Source of the DNA: Actinomycetota bacterium
GTDB lineage: Bacteria > Actinomycetota > Thermoleophilia > Gaiellales > Gaiellaceae
Reading direction: 5' to 3'
DNA length: 8,255 nt
Assembly: GCA_013817555.1 (NCBI GenBank)
Contig: JACDCN010000080.1
Span: 1-8,255, forward strand
In this document: positions 1-5,341 of the stretch, one piece after another
Layout: every line of letters starts with the position of its first letter
How positions within the stretch are numbered: the first letter of the stretch is position 1
Notes under the pieces: model-generated
What the model saw: the letters and a program-made list of their open reading frames with translations, nothing else
Told to the model about the DNA's origin: nothing
Database searches by the model: none
Made by a program: the position numbers and the translations under genes

Positions 1-206
1 TTGCCGAGAGGCTGCGAAGCTGGCGTCTCGAACGCTCTCGCGCCGACGGGGTACCCGCCTACGTCGTGCTGCACGACGCGACACTGCGGGAGCTCGCAGC
101 GGTGAAGCCGCAGACGCACGGTGAGCTCGCCGGCGTCAAAGGATTCGGGCCGGTCAAGCTCGAGCGCTACGCGGACGACGTGCTGGCCGCGATCGAAAGC
201 GGATGA
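1..206 (+). CDS. HRDC-domain C-terminus of a DNA helicase (5' partial)
   Basis: The reading frame is open from base 3 to a TGA at 204-206, giving the last 67 residues of a protein that begins upstream of the window. It opens with ERLRSWRLERSRADGVPAYV, followed by VLHDATLRELAAVKP, a GELAGVKGFGPVKLERY segment and an alanine-rich helix. This is the helix-rich HRDC fold (helicase and RNase D C-terminal), which helps helicases bind DNA. In actinobacteria it ends both RecQ and the UvrD2-type superfamily I helicases, and the helicase core needed to choose between them is outside the window. The gene faces purE, with only 39 bases between the two stops. HRDC assignment is strong; parent protein undecided. 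Confidence 0.85.
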   Translation, partial: AERLRSWRLERSRADGVPAYVVLHDATLRELAAVKPQTHGELAGVKGFGPVKLERYADDVLAAIESG

Positions 207-225
207 CTGTCACATGAGCTGACAG
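207..225. other. Small dyad between convergent helicase and purE genes
   Basis: CTGTCA (207-212) and TGACAG (220-225) form a 6-bp dyad around a 7-base loop, directly after the helicase stop and before the purE stop. It sits where a bidirectional terminator would be expected, but the stem is short and there is no T-tract on either side, so it would be at most a weak or factor-assisted terminator. Confidence 0.25.
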
Positions 226-245
226 GCACCATGCGTTTGGTCGAC

Positions 246-731
246 CTACGCGCTCGGATCCGGCTGGTCGAGAATTCGCTGCGCCTGCTCATCCCGAAAG
301 CGGCGCAAGCGCCCGACGATCGTGTCGTCCGAGGACGCGAGGATCGCCGCTGCGAGGAGCGCCGCGTTGACAGCCCCGGCGCGACCGATCGCGAGCGTTC
401 CGACCGGGATCCCCGCTGGCATCTGCACCGTCGAGAGCAGCGAATCGAGCCCTCCAAGGGCTGTCCCCATCGGAATCCCGAGGACGGGCTTGAGCGTCCG
501 CGAGGCGACAACCCCCGCAAGGTGGGCGGCGCCACCGGCAGCGGCGACGAACACTCGGACGCCCCGGGTCTCGCTGTCTGCCACGTACGCCTCGAGCGCG
601 CCGGGCGTGCGATGCGCCGAGAGCACGCGCACCTCGTACGGAATCTCGAGGTCTCGGAGCGTCGTCACACAGTGCTCCATCGTCTCCCAGTCGGAAGCTG
701 AGCCCATGATCACGGCCACCGCCGGGCTCAC
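246..731 (-). CDS. purE: PurE, N5-carboxyaminoimidazole ribonucleotide mutase (class I)
   Basis: Cytosolic enzyme of de novo purine synthesis. Class I PurE moves the carboxyl group of N5-CAIR to carbon 4 of the imidazole, giving CAIR. The 161-residue length fits the family. Visible motifs in order: VIMGSASDW (residues 7-15, phosphate-binding loop with Ser11 and Asp14), SAHRTP (39-43; His40 matches the catalytic His45 of E. coli PurE), AAAGGAAHLAG (63-73) and GGLDSLLSTVQMPAGIPV (93-110). The GTG start at 731-729 overlaps the TGA of the upstream HEAT gene by four bases (GTGA), so translation is probably coupled; a purine-rich AAGAAGG stretch lies about 11 bases upstream. PurE often neighbours purK (N5-CAIR synthetase); here it is instead the last gene of a gltA operon and no purK is in view. 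Family assignment is near certain. Confidence 0.97.
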   Translation of the reverse strand: MSPAVAVIMGSASDWETMEHCVTTLRDLEIPYEVRVLSAHRTPGALEAYVADSETRGVRVFVAAAGGAAHLAGVVASRTLKPVLGIPMGTALGGLDSLLSTVQMPAGIPVGTLAIGRAGAVNAALLAAAILASSDDTIVGRLRRFRDEQAQRILDQPDPSA

Positions 732-1225
732 TTCGCCGATGCCTTCTTCTTCAGCGACGCCTGAACCACGCGGGCAGTCTTGCCCAGCTCGGCATCGGTC
801 TCGTCCGACTCCGTTATCCCCTCGAGCAGCTGAAGCGTGTCACGGTGAGCCGCGCCGTTCTTCAGGCAGATGATCGCGAGACGGCGAACGGCTGGGTTGG
901 GATCGCGCGCGGCGAGCTCGTGGAGCATCGGCCGGAAGGCGTTGATGTCCCCCGGATGCCCGCGTGAGAGCCCTTCGAGTGCGATCAGCGCCGACCCGCG
1001 AGCAGCCGGACTCTCGTCCTCGAGCCCTCGCCGCAAGAGCTCGCGCTTCTGGCGGAAGCGGAACTGTGCGATCGCGCGGTAGCCCTGCGCCCGCACGCGG
1101 TAGTCGCCGTCGCGCGCCGCCGCCTCGATCTCCTCGTCCCATTGCACGCGGAGCGTCGCCAGCGCCTTCTCGTCCCCGGCCTGCGCGAGAGCGTCCGCTG
1201 CAGCCGCCGCGTCGGCGAGGCTCAT
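728..1225 (-). CDS. Small HEAT-repeat (armadillo-like) protein
   Basis: A 165-residue, alanine- and arginine-rich, all-helical protein with no signal peptide or membrane segment. Two helical-hairpin units are recognisable: one near residues 40-66 (DGDYRVRAQGYRAIAQFRFR) and one near 69-88 (EDESPAARGSALIALEGL). A third lies near 107-124 (RDPNPAVRRLAIICLKNG), with the usual D-x-x-P/R-x-x-A/x-x-A-L spacing. It ends in a lysine-rich tail, SLKKKASAK. HEAT arrays serve as scaffolds or binding surfaces, and nothing here points to catalysis. The start ATG at 1225-1223 overlaps the citrate synthase TGA (ATGA, 1222-1225), and its own stop overlaps the purE start. It lacks a clear ribosome binding site, so it is probably translated by coupling. 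Its partner is unknown; position suggests co-expression with citrate synthase and PurE. A longer in-frame start would run back through the citrate synthase gene and was rejected. Confidence 0.8.
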   Translation of the reverse strand: MSLADAAAAADALAQAGDEKALATLRVQWDEEIEAAARDGDYRVRAQGYRAIAQFRFRQKRELLRRGLEDESPAARGSALIALEGLSRGHPGDINAFRPMLHELAARDPNPAVRRLAIICLKNGAAHRDTLQLLEGITESDETDAELGKTARVVQASLKKKASAK

Positions 1226-2316
1226 GAAAGAGACGAGAGCGAGCGGGCGCTCGGACCGACATAGCGCGCCGCCGGCCGGATCACGCGGGCGTCGCGCTTC
1301 TGCTCGAGGATGTGGGCAGACCAGCCGGCCACCCGGGCGCACGCGAACATTGCCGGAGTCAACTTCGCCGGAATGTCCGCGACGTCGAGGACAATCGCCG
1401 CCCAGTACTCGACGTTGGTGAGGAGCTCCCGCTCGGGATGACGGCGCTTGAGCTCGGCGAGCGCGGCCTCCTCGAGCGCTCTGGCTGTCTCGACGCGCGG
1501 CGAGCCGAGCTCTTCTGCAGTTCGTGAGAGAAGACGAGCCCGCGGGTCCTCGGCTCGGTACACGCGGTGGCCGAAGCCCATGATCCGCTCGCCCCGATCG
1601 AGCAGATCGCGCACCCAACGGTCGGGATCCCCCATCTCGGCGACCTCGTCGATCATGGGAATGACGTGTGCGGGAGCGCCGCCGTGCAGCGGCCCGGAAA
1701 GCGTGCCGACAGCAGCCGACATCGACGCGCCGGCGTCGGCCCCCGTCGATGCAGCGATTCGAGCGGTGAAGGTCGACGCGTTCAGACCGTGCTCGGCGGT
1801 GCAGATCCAATACGTGTCGATTGCAGTGATGTGGGCGGGGTCGGCCTCTCCGCGCCAGCGGAGCAGGAACTTCTCGGCGGCGGTCTTGCCTTTCGCGACC
1901 CGGTCATCGGCGACCGGGTCTTCATGACCGTCGGCAACCCGCGCGGAGCGGGCGACGATCGCCATCAACTGGGCCGAGAGCCGCGCCAGATCGTCCCGCG
2001 CCTTCTTCTCGCTGATCAGATGAAGCTTGCCGAGCTCCCAGACGACTGACAGGCGCGCCAGCTCGGCCTGGGCGTCGGCGGGAGCATCGCCCGTCAAAGT
2101 GAGCGGCTCGTAGGGCTCCGGCTCGGGCATTCCCGGCTCGAGGCTCTCGTCGACGAGCAGTCCCCAGACCTTTTCGTAGGGAACGCTGCCGACGAGCTCC
2201 TCGATGTCGACACCGCGGTAGCGAAGCGACCCCCCGTCACGATCCGGCTCCGCGATCTCGGTCTCGACGGCAACTACGCCCTCGAGACCCGGCTTGAAGT
2301 CCGCGACCCCGCTCAT
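1222..2316 (-). CDS. gltA: Citrate synthase (type I/II fold, 364 residues)
   Basis: Condenses acetyl-CoA with oxaloacetate to citrate in the cytosol, the entry step of the TCA cycle. Key elements: substrate-binding His176 in AEHGLNAST (174-182), catalytic His211 in SGPLHGGAPAH (207-217), His250-Arg251 in GFGHRVYRAEDPRA (247-260), catalytic Asp311 in NVEYWAAIVLD, and the C-terminal IRPAARYVGP (346-355), whose Arg contacts substrate. At 364 residues it matches the shorter Gram-positive/archaeal-type synthases rather than the roughly 430-residue E. coli form. The ATG at 2316 begins MSGVADF and lies 10 bases after a TAGCGT box. Longer in-frame starts would run antisense through icd and are not credible. 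It heads a gltA-HEAT-purE operon and is divergent to icd-mdh. A 2-methylcitrate synthase role cannot be excluded from sequence alone, but there are no prp genes nearby and the TCA neighbours argue for citrate synthase. Confidence 0.95.
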   Translation of the reverse strand: MSGVADFKPGLEGVVAVETEIAEPDRDGGSLRYRGVDIEELVGSVPYEKVWGLLVDESLEPGMPEPEPYEPLTLTGDAPADAQAELARLSVVWELGKLHLISEKKARDDLARLSAQLMAIVARSARVADGHEDPVADDRVAKGKTAAEKFLLRWRGEADPAHITAIDTYWICTAEHGLNASTFTARIAASTGADAGASMSAAVGTLSGPLHGGAPAHVIPMIDEVAEMGDPDRWVRDLLDRGERIMGFGHRVYRAEDPRARLLSRTAEELGSPRVETARALEEAALAELKRRHPERELLTNVEYWAAIVLDVADIPAKLTPAMFACARVAGWSAHILEQKRDARVIRPAARYVGPSARSLSSLS

Positions 2317-2326
2317 CCGTCCGCGG

Positions 2327-2332
2327 ACGCTA
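2327..2332 (-). promoter_or_regulatory. Candidate -10 box of gltA (near-leaderless)
   Basis: On the minus strand TAGCGT (TANNNT type) is followed by exactly 10 bases and then the gltA ATG at 2316. No Shine-Dalgarno sequence fits in that space. The expected transcription start is at or within a few bases of the ATG. No convincing -35 element was found. Confidence 0.5.
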
Positions 2333-2360
2333 CCTGAGAGGGATTCCGCACGCCCCCAGG

Positions 2361-2366
2361 TACGAT
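2361..2366 (+). promoter_or_regulatory. Candidate -10 box of icd (near-leaderless)
   Basis: TACGAT (TANNNT type) is followed by exactly 10 bases, CGCCGCGCCC, and then the icd ATG at 2377. The spacer has no ribosome binding site, which fits a leaderless or very short-leader message. No clear -35 element is seen upstream. The box mirrors that of gltA on the other strand of the same 60-base region. Confidence 0.5.
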
Positions 2367-2376
2367 CGCCGCGCCC

Positions 2377-3465
2377 ATGGGCCATCGCGTGACCCTGATT
2401 CCCGGTGACGGAACCGGCCCAGAGCTGACAGAGGCGAGCCGCCGCGTCCTCGAGGCGACCGGTGTCGAGCTGGTTTGGGACGTCTGCCAGGCCGGGGTCG
2501 ACGTCATGGAGGAGGCCGGAACGCCGCTTCCCCAGGAGACGCTCGACTCGGTCAAGCAGAACGGCGTCGCACTGAAAGGGCCGATCACGACTCCGATCGG
2601 CACCGGGTTTCGCTCGGTCAACGTCGCCCTGCGGCACGAGCTCGGGCTCTACGCCTGCCTGCGCCCGTGCAAGACGTATCCGGGTGTCCGGACGCGCTAC
2701 GAGAACGTCGACATTGTCGTCGTTCGCGAGAACACCGAAGACCTCTACGCGGGCATCGAGTACGAGGCGGGAAGCGAAAACGCGGCCGAGGTCATCGGGA
2801 TGCTGAACGAGCTGCAGCCCAAGAAGATCGCGGCGGGCTCGGGGATCTCCATCAAGTCGATGAGTGCCGAGGCGTCGGAGCAAATCATCCGCTTCGCGTT
2901 CGAGCACGCTCGCGCGAACAACCGCCGCGAGGTCGCCGGCGTGACGAAGGCGAACATCATGAAGTTCACCGATGGGCTCTTCCTCCATGTGTTCCGTTCG
3001 GTAAGTCGGGACTACCCGGACATCGCATCTCGAGAAGTGCTCGTCGACGCGCTTTGCATGCAGCTCGTCCAGCGGCCTGAGGAGTTCGACGTGCTCGTGC
3101 TCCCCAACCTGTACGGGGACATCGTCAGCGACCTGACGGCCGGTCTGGTCGGCGGGCTCGGAGTCGCGCCGGGCGCCAACATCGGGGTCAATGCAGCCGT
3201 CTTCGAGGCGACCCACGGCTCCGCGCCGAGATACAAGGGGTTGAACAAGGTGAATCCGACCGCGATGATCCTCTCAGGCAAGCTCATGCTCGAGCATCTC
3301 GGCGAGCGTGAAGCGGCGGAGCGGCTCGAGCGCGCGGTGTCCGCCGTGATTGCCGAGGGCTCGCGAGTCACCTACGACCTCAAGCCCAGCCGCGACGACC
3401 CGACCGCCGTGGGCACCTCCGAGTACGCGGACGCAATCATCGAGACGCTAGGAGAAGACACGTGA
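2377..3465 (+). CDS. icd: Isocitrate dehydrogenase, probably NADP-dependent
   Basis: Oxidatively decarboxylates isocitrate to 2-oxoglutarate. It belongs to the isocitrate/isopropylmalate dehydrogenase family (362 residues). Motifs in order: LIPGDGTGPE (7-16), KGPITTPIGTGFRSVNVALR (67-86; Ser80 corresponds to the E. coli substrate-binding and regulatory Ser113), YACLRP (92-97), RENTEDLYAGIEY (117-129, with the active-site Tyr), NIMKFTDGLF (193-202, with the catalytic Lys), LPNLYGDIVSDL (242-253, metal-binding Asp residues) and EATHGSAPRYKGLNKVNP (277-294). FRSVNVALR supports isocitrate rather than isopropylmalate. At the E. coli cofactor sites 344/345/351/391/395 it has Arg285, Tyr286, Val292, Tyr333 and Pro337, closer to the NADP set (K,Y,V,Y,R) than to the NAD set (D,I,A,K,S). 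The ATG is 10 bases after a -10-like box. Its TGA overlaps the mdh GTG. A homoisocitrate dehydrogenase is the main alternative but fits the neighbours less well. Confidence 0.93.
   Translation: MGHRVTLIPGDGTGPELTEASRRVLEATGVELVWDVCQAGVDVMEEAGTPLPQETLDSVKQNGVALKGPITTPIGTGFRSVNVALRHELGLYACLRPCKTYPGVRTRYENVDIVVVRENTEDLYAGIEYEAGSENAAEVIGMLNELQPKKIAAGSGISIKSMSAEASEQIIRFAFEHARANNRREVAGVTKANIMKFTDGLFLHVFRSVSRDYPDIASREVLVDALCMQLVQRPEEFDVLVLPNLYGDIVSDLTAGLVGGLGVAPGANIGVNAAVFEATHGSAPRYKGLNKVNPTAMILSGKLMLEHLGEREAAERLERAVSAVIAEGSRVTYDLKPSRDDPTAVGTSEYADAIIETLGEDT
3450..3454 (+). promoter_or_regulatory. Ribosome binding site fixing the mdh GTG start
   Basis: AGGAG lies 7 bases before the GTG at 3462, inside the 3' end of icd. 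It is the clearest Shine-Dalgarno sequence among the genes of this window and supports the overlapping GTG as the true mdh start. Confidence 0.75.
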
Positions 3466-4388
3466 GAAGCAAGGTCACCGTCGTCGGCGCAGGGCTGACC
3501 GGACGCACGATCGCCCAAGAGCTCGCCCGTCGCGACTACGCGGACGTCGTCCTCGTCGACATCGTCGAGAACCTTCCGCAAGGCATCGCGCTGGACCTCG
3601 ACCAGGCGGCGTCCGTGCTCGGCTACGAGCCCAACGTCACCGGATCCAACAGCTATGAGGACACTGCCGCGTCGGACGTGGTCGTGGTCACGGCGGGCGT
3701 GCCGCGGAAGCCCGGAATGAGTCGTGACGATCTCGTGACGACGAACGAGAAGATCGTCGGCTCGGTCACGGAGCAGGCGCTCACGCACTCGCCCGACACG
3801 ATCGTGATCGTGCTCTCGAACCCCCTAGACGCGATGTGCCACGTGGCGAAGAGCGCCTCCGGACTCCCCAAGGAGCGCGTCTTCGGCCAGGCCGGGATCC
3901 TCGACACCGCGAGGTTCCGGGCCTTTATCGCCTGGGAGACCGGGGCGTCCGTCCGCGATGTGCACGCGCTCGTCCTAGGCGGGCACGGAGATCAGATGGT
4001 GCCCGTTGTCTCGGCGACCACCGTCGGGGGCGTCCCGCTGACGAAGCTCGTATCGCAGGAGCGGATCGACGCCATGGTCGAGAGGACGCGGAAGGGCGGC
4101 GGAGAGGTCGTCGAGCTGCTCGGCACGTCGGCGTGGTACGCGCCGGCCGCGGCAGTGATGGAGATGGTCGAGGCCGTCCTTCTCGACCAGAAGCGAGTCC
4201 TCCCCTGCACTGCCTACCTCGAGGGGGAGTTCGGAGTCACGGAGCTGTACATGGGCGTCCCCGTCAAGCTGGGCTCAGCAGGGATCGAGGAGATCGTCGA
4301 GCTCGACCTCTCGGAGCAGGAACAGACGTGGTTCGAAGAGTCGGCCGCGGCCGTACGGGACGTGGTCGGCGTTCTCGGAAAGGGCTAG
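3462..4388 (+). CDS. mdh: Malate dehydrogenase, LDH-like, NAD-type
   Basis: Interconverts malate and oxaloacetate in the cytosol, supplying the substrate of citrate synthase across the divergent promoter. The 308-residue protein is of the lactate-dehydrogenase-like MDH group. It has the Rossmann motif GAGLTG (9-14) and Asp33 at the end of the second strand (VVLVDI), typical of NAD preference. The substrate loop GVPRKPGMSRDDL (79-91) carries Arg82, the malate-type residue (LDH has Gln), and Arg88. Also present are Asn120 in SNPLD, Asp148/Arg151 in GILDTARFR, and the catalytic His175 in LGGHGDQMVP. The GTG start overlaps the icd stop by four bases (GTGA), with an AGGAG site 7 bases upstream. 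Length and motifs are complete. The SDR gene follows after 23 bases, so all three are likely one transcript. Confidence 0.96.
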   Translation: MRSKVTVVGAGLTGRTIAQELARRDYADVVLVDIVENLPQGIALDLDQAASVLGYEPNVTGSNSYEDTAASDVVVVTAGVPRKPGMSRDDLVTTNEKIVGSVTEQALTHSPDTIVIVLSNPLDAMCHVAKSASGLPKERVFGQAGILDTARFRAFIAWETGASVRDVHALVLGGHGDQMVPVVSATTVGGVPLTKLVSQERIDAMVERTRKGGGEVVELLGTSAWYAPAAAVMEMVEAVLLDQKRVLPCTAYLEGEFGVTELYMGVPVKLGSAGIEEIVELDLSEQEQTWFEESAAAVRDVVGVLGKG

Positions 4389-4411
4389 ACGAGGCACGCC
4401 TCGCTTCGACC

Positions 4412-5155
4412 ATGGATCTCAACCTCGAAGGTCGCACCGCGATCGTGTGCGGCGCCTCTGCCGGAATCGGGCTCGGGATAGCTGAGGCGCTCTCGACCGA
4501 AGGTGCGAATGTCGTCATGTTCGCCCGCAAGCCCGGGCCGCTTCGCGAGGAAGCAGAGCGGCTGGGCGGAATCGCAGTTCCCGGTGACGTCACGAGCGCG
4601 AACGATGTCGAGCGGCTCGTGCGAACGGCGATCGACGCCCACGGCGGCATCGACATCCTCGTGAACAACTCCGGCGGGCCGCCCCGAACGGCTGCCGTCG
4701 GACTTTCGGCCGAACAGGTCGAGTCCGCGGTTCAGCTCCTCCTCGTCTCCGTCGTCCGGCTGACCGGTCTTTGTCTTCCCCATCTCGAGCGGAGCGGGGC
4801 CGGCCGCATCGTCAACATCACCTCCAGCACGGTGAAGGAACCGACCGACAACCTCGCGCTCTCGAACGCAGTCCGGCCGGGAGTCATCGGTTGGGCGAAG
4901 TCGCTCTCGCGCGAGCTCGGCCCAGCGGGAATCACGGTGAACTCGATCGCTCCCGGCTGGATCGACACCGAGCGCATTCGCGAGGTCAACCCGGATGGCC
5001 CGAGCGAGGCCGATCTCCAGGCGATCCCCCTCCGCCGCCTGGGAACGCCGCGCGAGATCGGGGACGTCGTGGCCTTTCTCTGCTCGGACCGAGCGTCCTA
5101 TGTCACGGGAACCGTCGTCAGTGTCGACGGCGGCCTCGTTCGCGGACTTCTTTGA
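4412..5155 (+). CDS. SDR-fold protein, FabG-like, with degenerate catalytic tetrad
   Basis: A complete 247-residue short-chain dehydrogenase/reductase fold. The cofactor loop reads VCGASAGIGLGIA (12-24; usual motif TGxxxGIG, here with Cys13 before the Gly). VNNSGGPP (84-91) replaces the usual NNAG. NITSST (135-140) supplies the catalytic-type Ser138, followed by PGWIDTE (181-187) and a VTGTVVSVDGG C-terminus (231-241). Counting 13 residues from Ser138, the expected YxxxK is S151-x3-R155 within LALSNAVRPG. The NNSGGPP and LSNAVR signatures recall a subgroup of 'beta-ketoacyl-ACP reductase-like' SDRs known to lack the standard tetrad, so calling it an active ketoreductase would be unsafe. The ATG at 4412 starts MDLNLEGRTAIV, the usual SDR opening; longer in-frame starts would overlap mdh. 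It is 23 bases after mdh and probably in the icd-mdh operon. Substrate unknown. Confidence 0.85.
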   Translation: MDLNLEGRTAIVCGASAGIGLGIAEALSTEGANVVMFARKPGPLREEAERLGGIAVPGDVTSANDVERLVRTAIDAHGGIDILVNNSGGPPRTAAVGLSAEQVESAVQLLLVSVVRLTGLCLPHLERSGAGRIVNITSSTVKEPTDNLALSNAVRPGVIGWAKSLSRELGPAGITVNSIAPGWIDTERIREVNPDGPSEADLQAIPLRRLGTPREIGDVVAFLCSDRASYVTGTVVSVDGGLVRGLL

Positions 5156-5341
5156 GAGCTCTCTTTAGGATGATCGCCCGTCGCGAGGCGGATGCTGGAC
5201 GTCGTGAGGCAAGGACGCAGGGAGCGTCCAGATCCTCTGCGATATGGACGTGACCGAGGACGCGGCATCACGGCGTCCAGGGCCGCGTCGTGACATGGCC
5301 GTTCATTCTGAAGCGAGCTCAAGCCATCGCGTGACCCTGCC
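5156..5341 (+). other. 186-base gap with repeated GGACGY/RCGTCC hexamers and alternative stems
   Basis: No convincing gene was seen here on either strand. The stretch begins with a TAGGAT box (5166-5171) resembling the lapA -10 box. CTGGACG (5195-5201) pairs with CGTCCAG (5225-5231), extended by GGAT (5190-5193) with ATCC (5232-5235) around one bulged G. GGACGC (5213-5218) pairs instead with GCGTCC (5224-5229), so the two stems exclude each other. Further on, GACGCGGC (5259-5266) pairs with GCCGCGTC (5282-5289), and this competes with GGACGC (5258-5263) pairing with GCGTCC (5273-5278). It may be a structured leader of the downstream protease gene or an operator array. It matches no riboswitch consensus I can recall. 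Confidence 0.45.
5166..5171 (+). promoter_or_regulatory. Candidate -10 box upstream of the PDZ protease gene
   Basis: TAGGAT, the same hexamer as the lapA -10 candidate, sits 11 bases after the SDR stop and just after the 10-bp palindrome GAGAGCTCTC (5154-5163). If used, it would give an untranslated leader of roughly 165 bases before the protease GTG. No matching -35 element was found, so this is tentative. Confidence 0.3.

Noticed and set aside
231..701. Plus-strand open frame opposite purE
   Set aside because: Low-complexity, Arg-rich translation opposite a certain gene; no motif and no promoter.
1226..1810. N-terminal extension of the HEAT protein into citrate synthase
   Set aside because: The extra residues are a frame-shifted reading of the citrate synthase gene. 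ATG 1225 overlaps the gltA stop in a standard ATGA junction.
2317..3216. Long open frame antisense to icd, in frame with citrate synthase
   Set aside because: It is the mirror of GC-biased icd codons. Citrate synthase begins properly at 2316 with a family-typical N-terminus and a -10-like box, and the antisense part has no recognisable motif.
4390..4403. CGAGGC-AC-GCCTCG between mdh and the SDR as a terminator or operator
   Set aside because: A 2-base loop cannot form a good hairpin, there is no T-tract, and the 23-base spacing suggests one operon. It may be composition-driven.
3836..4411. N-terminal extension of the SDR into mdh
   Set aside because: The extension is an out-of-frame reading of mdh, arginine-rich and without motifs. 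The SDR fold begins normally at the ATG 4412.
5154..5166. GAGAGCTCTC followed by TTT as an intrinsic terminator of the icd operon
   Set aside because: The palindrome has no loop and the T-run is only three bases, so a stable terminator hairpin is not expected.
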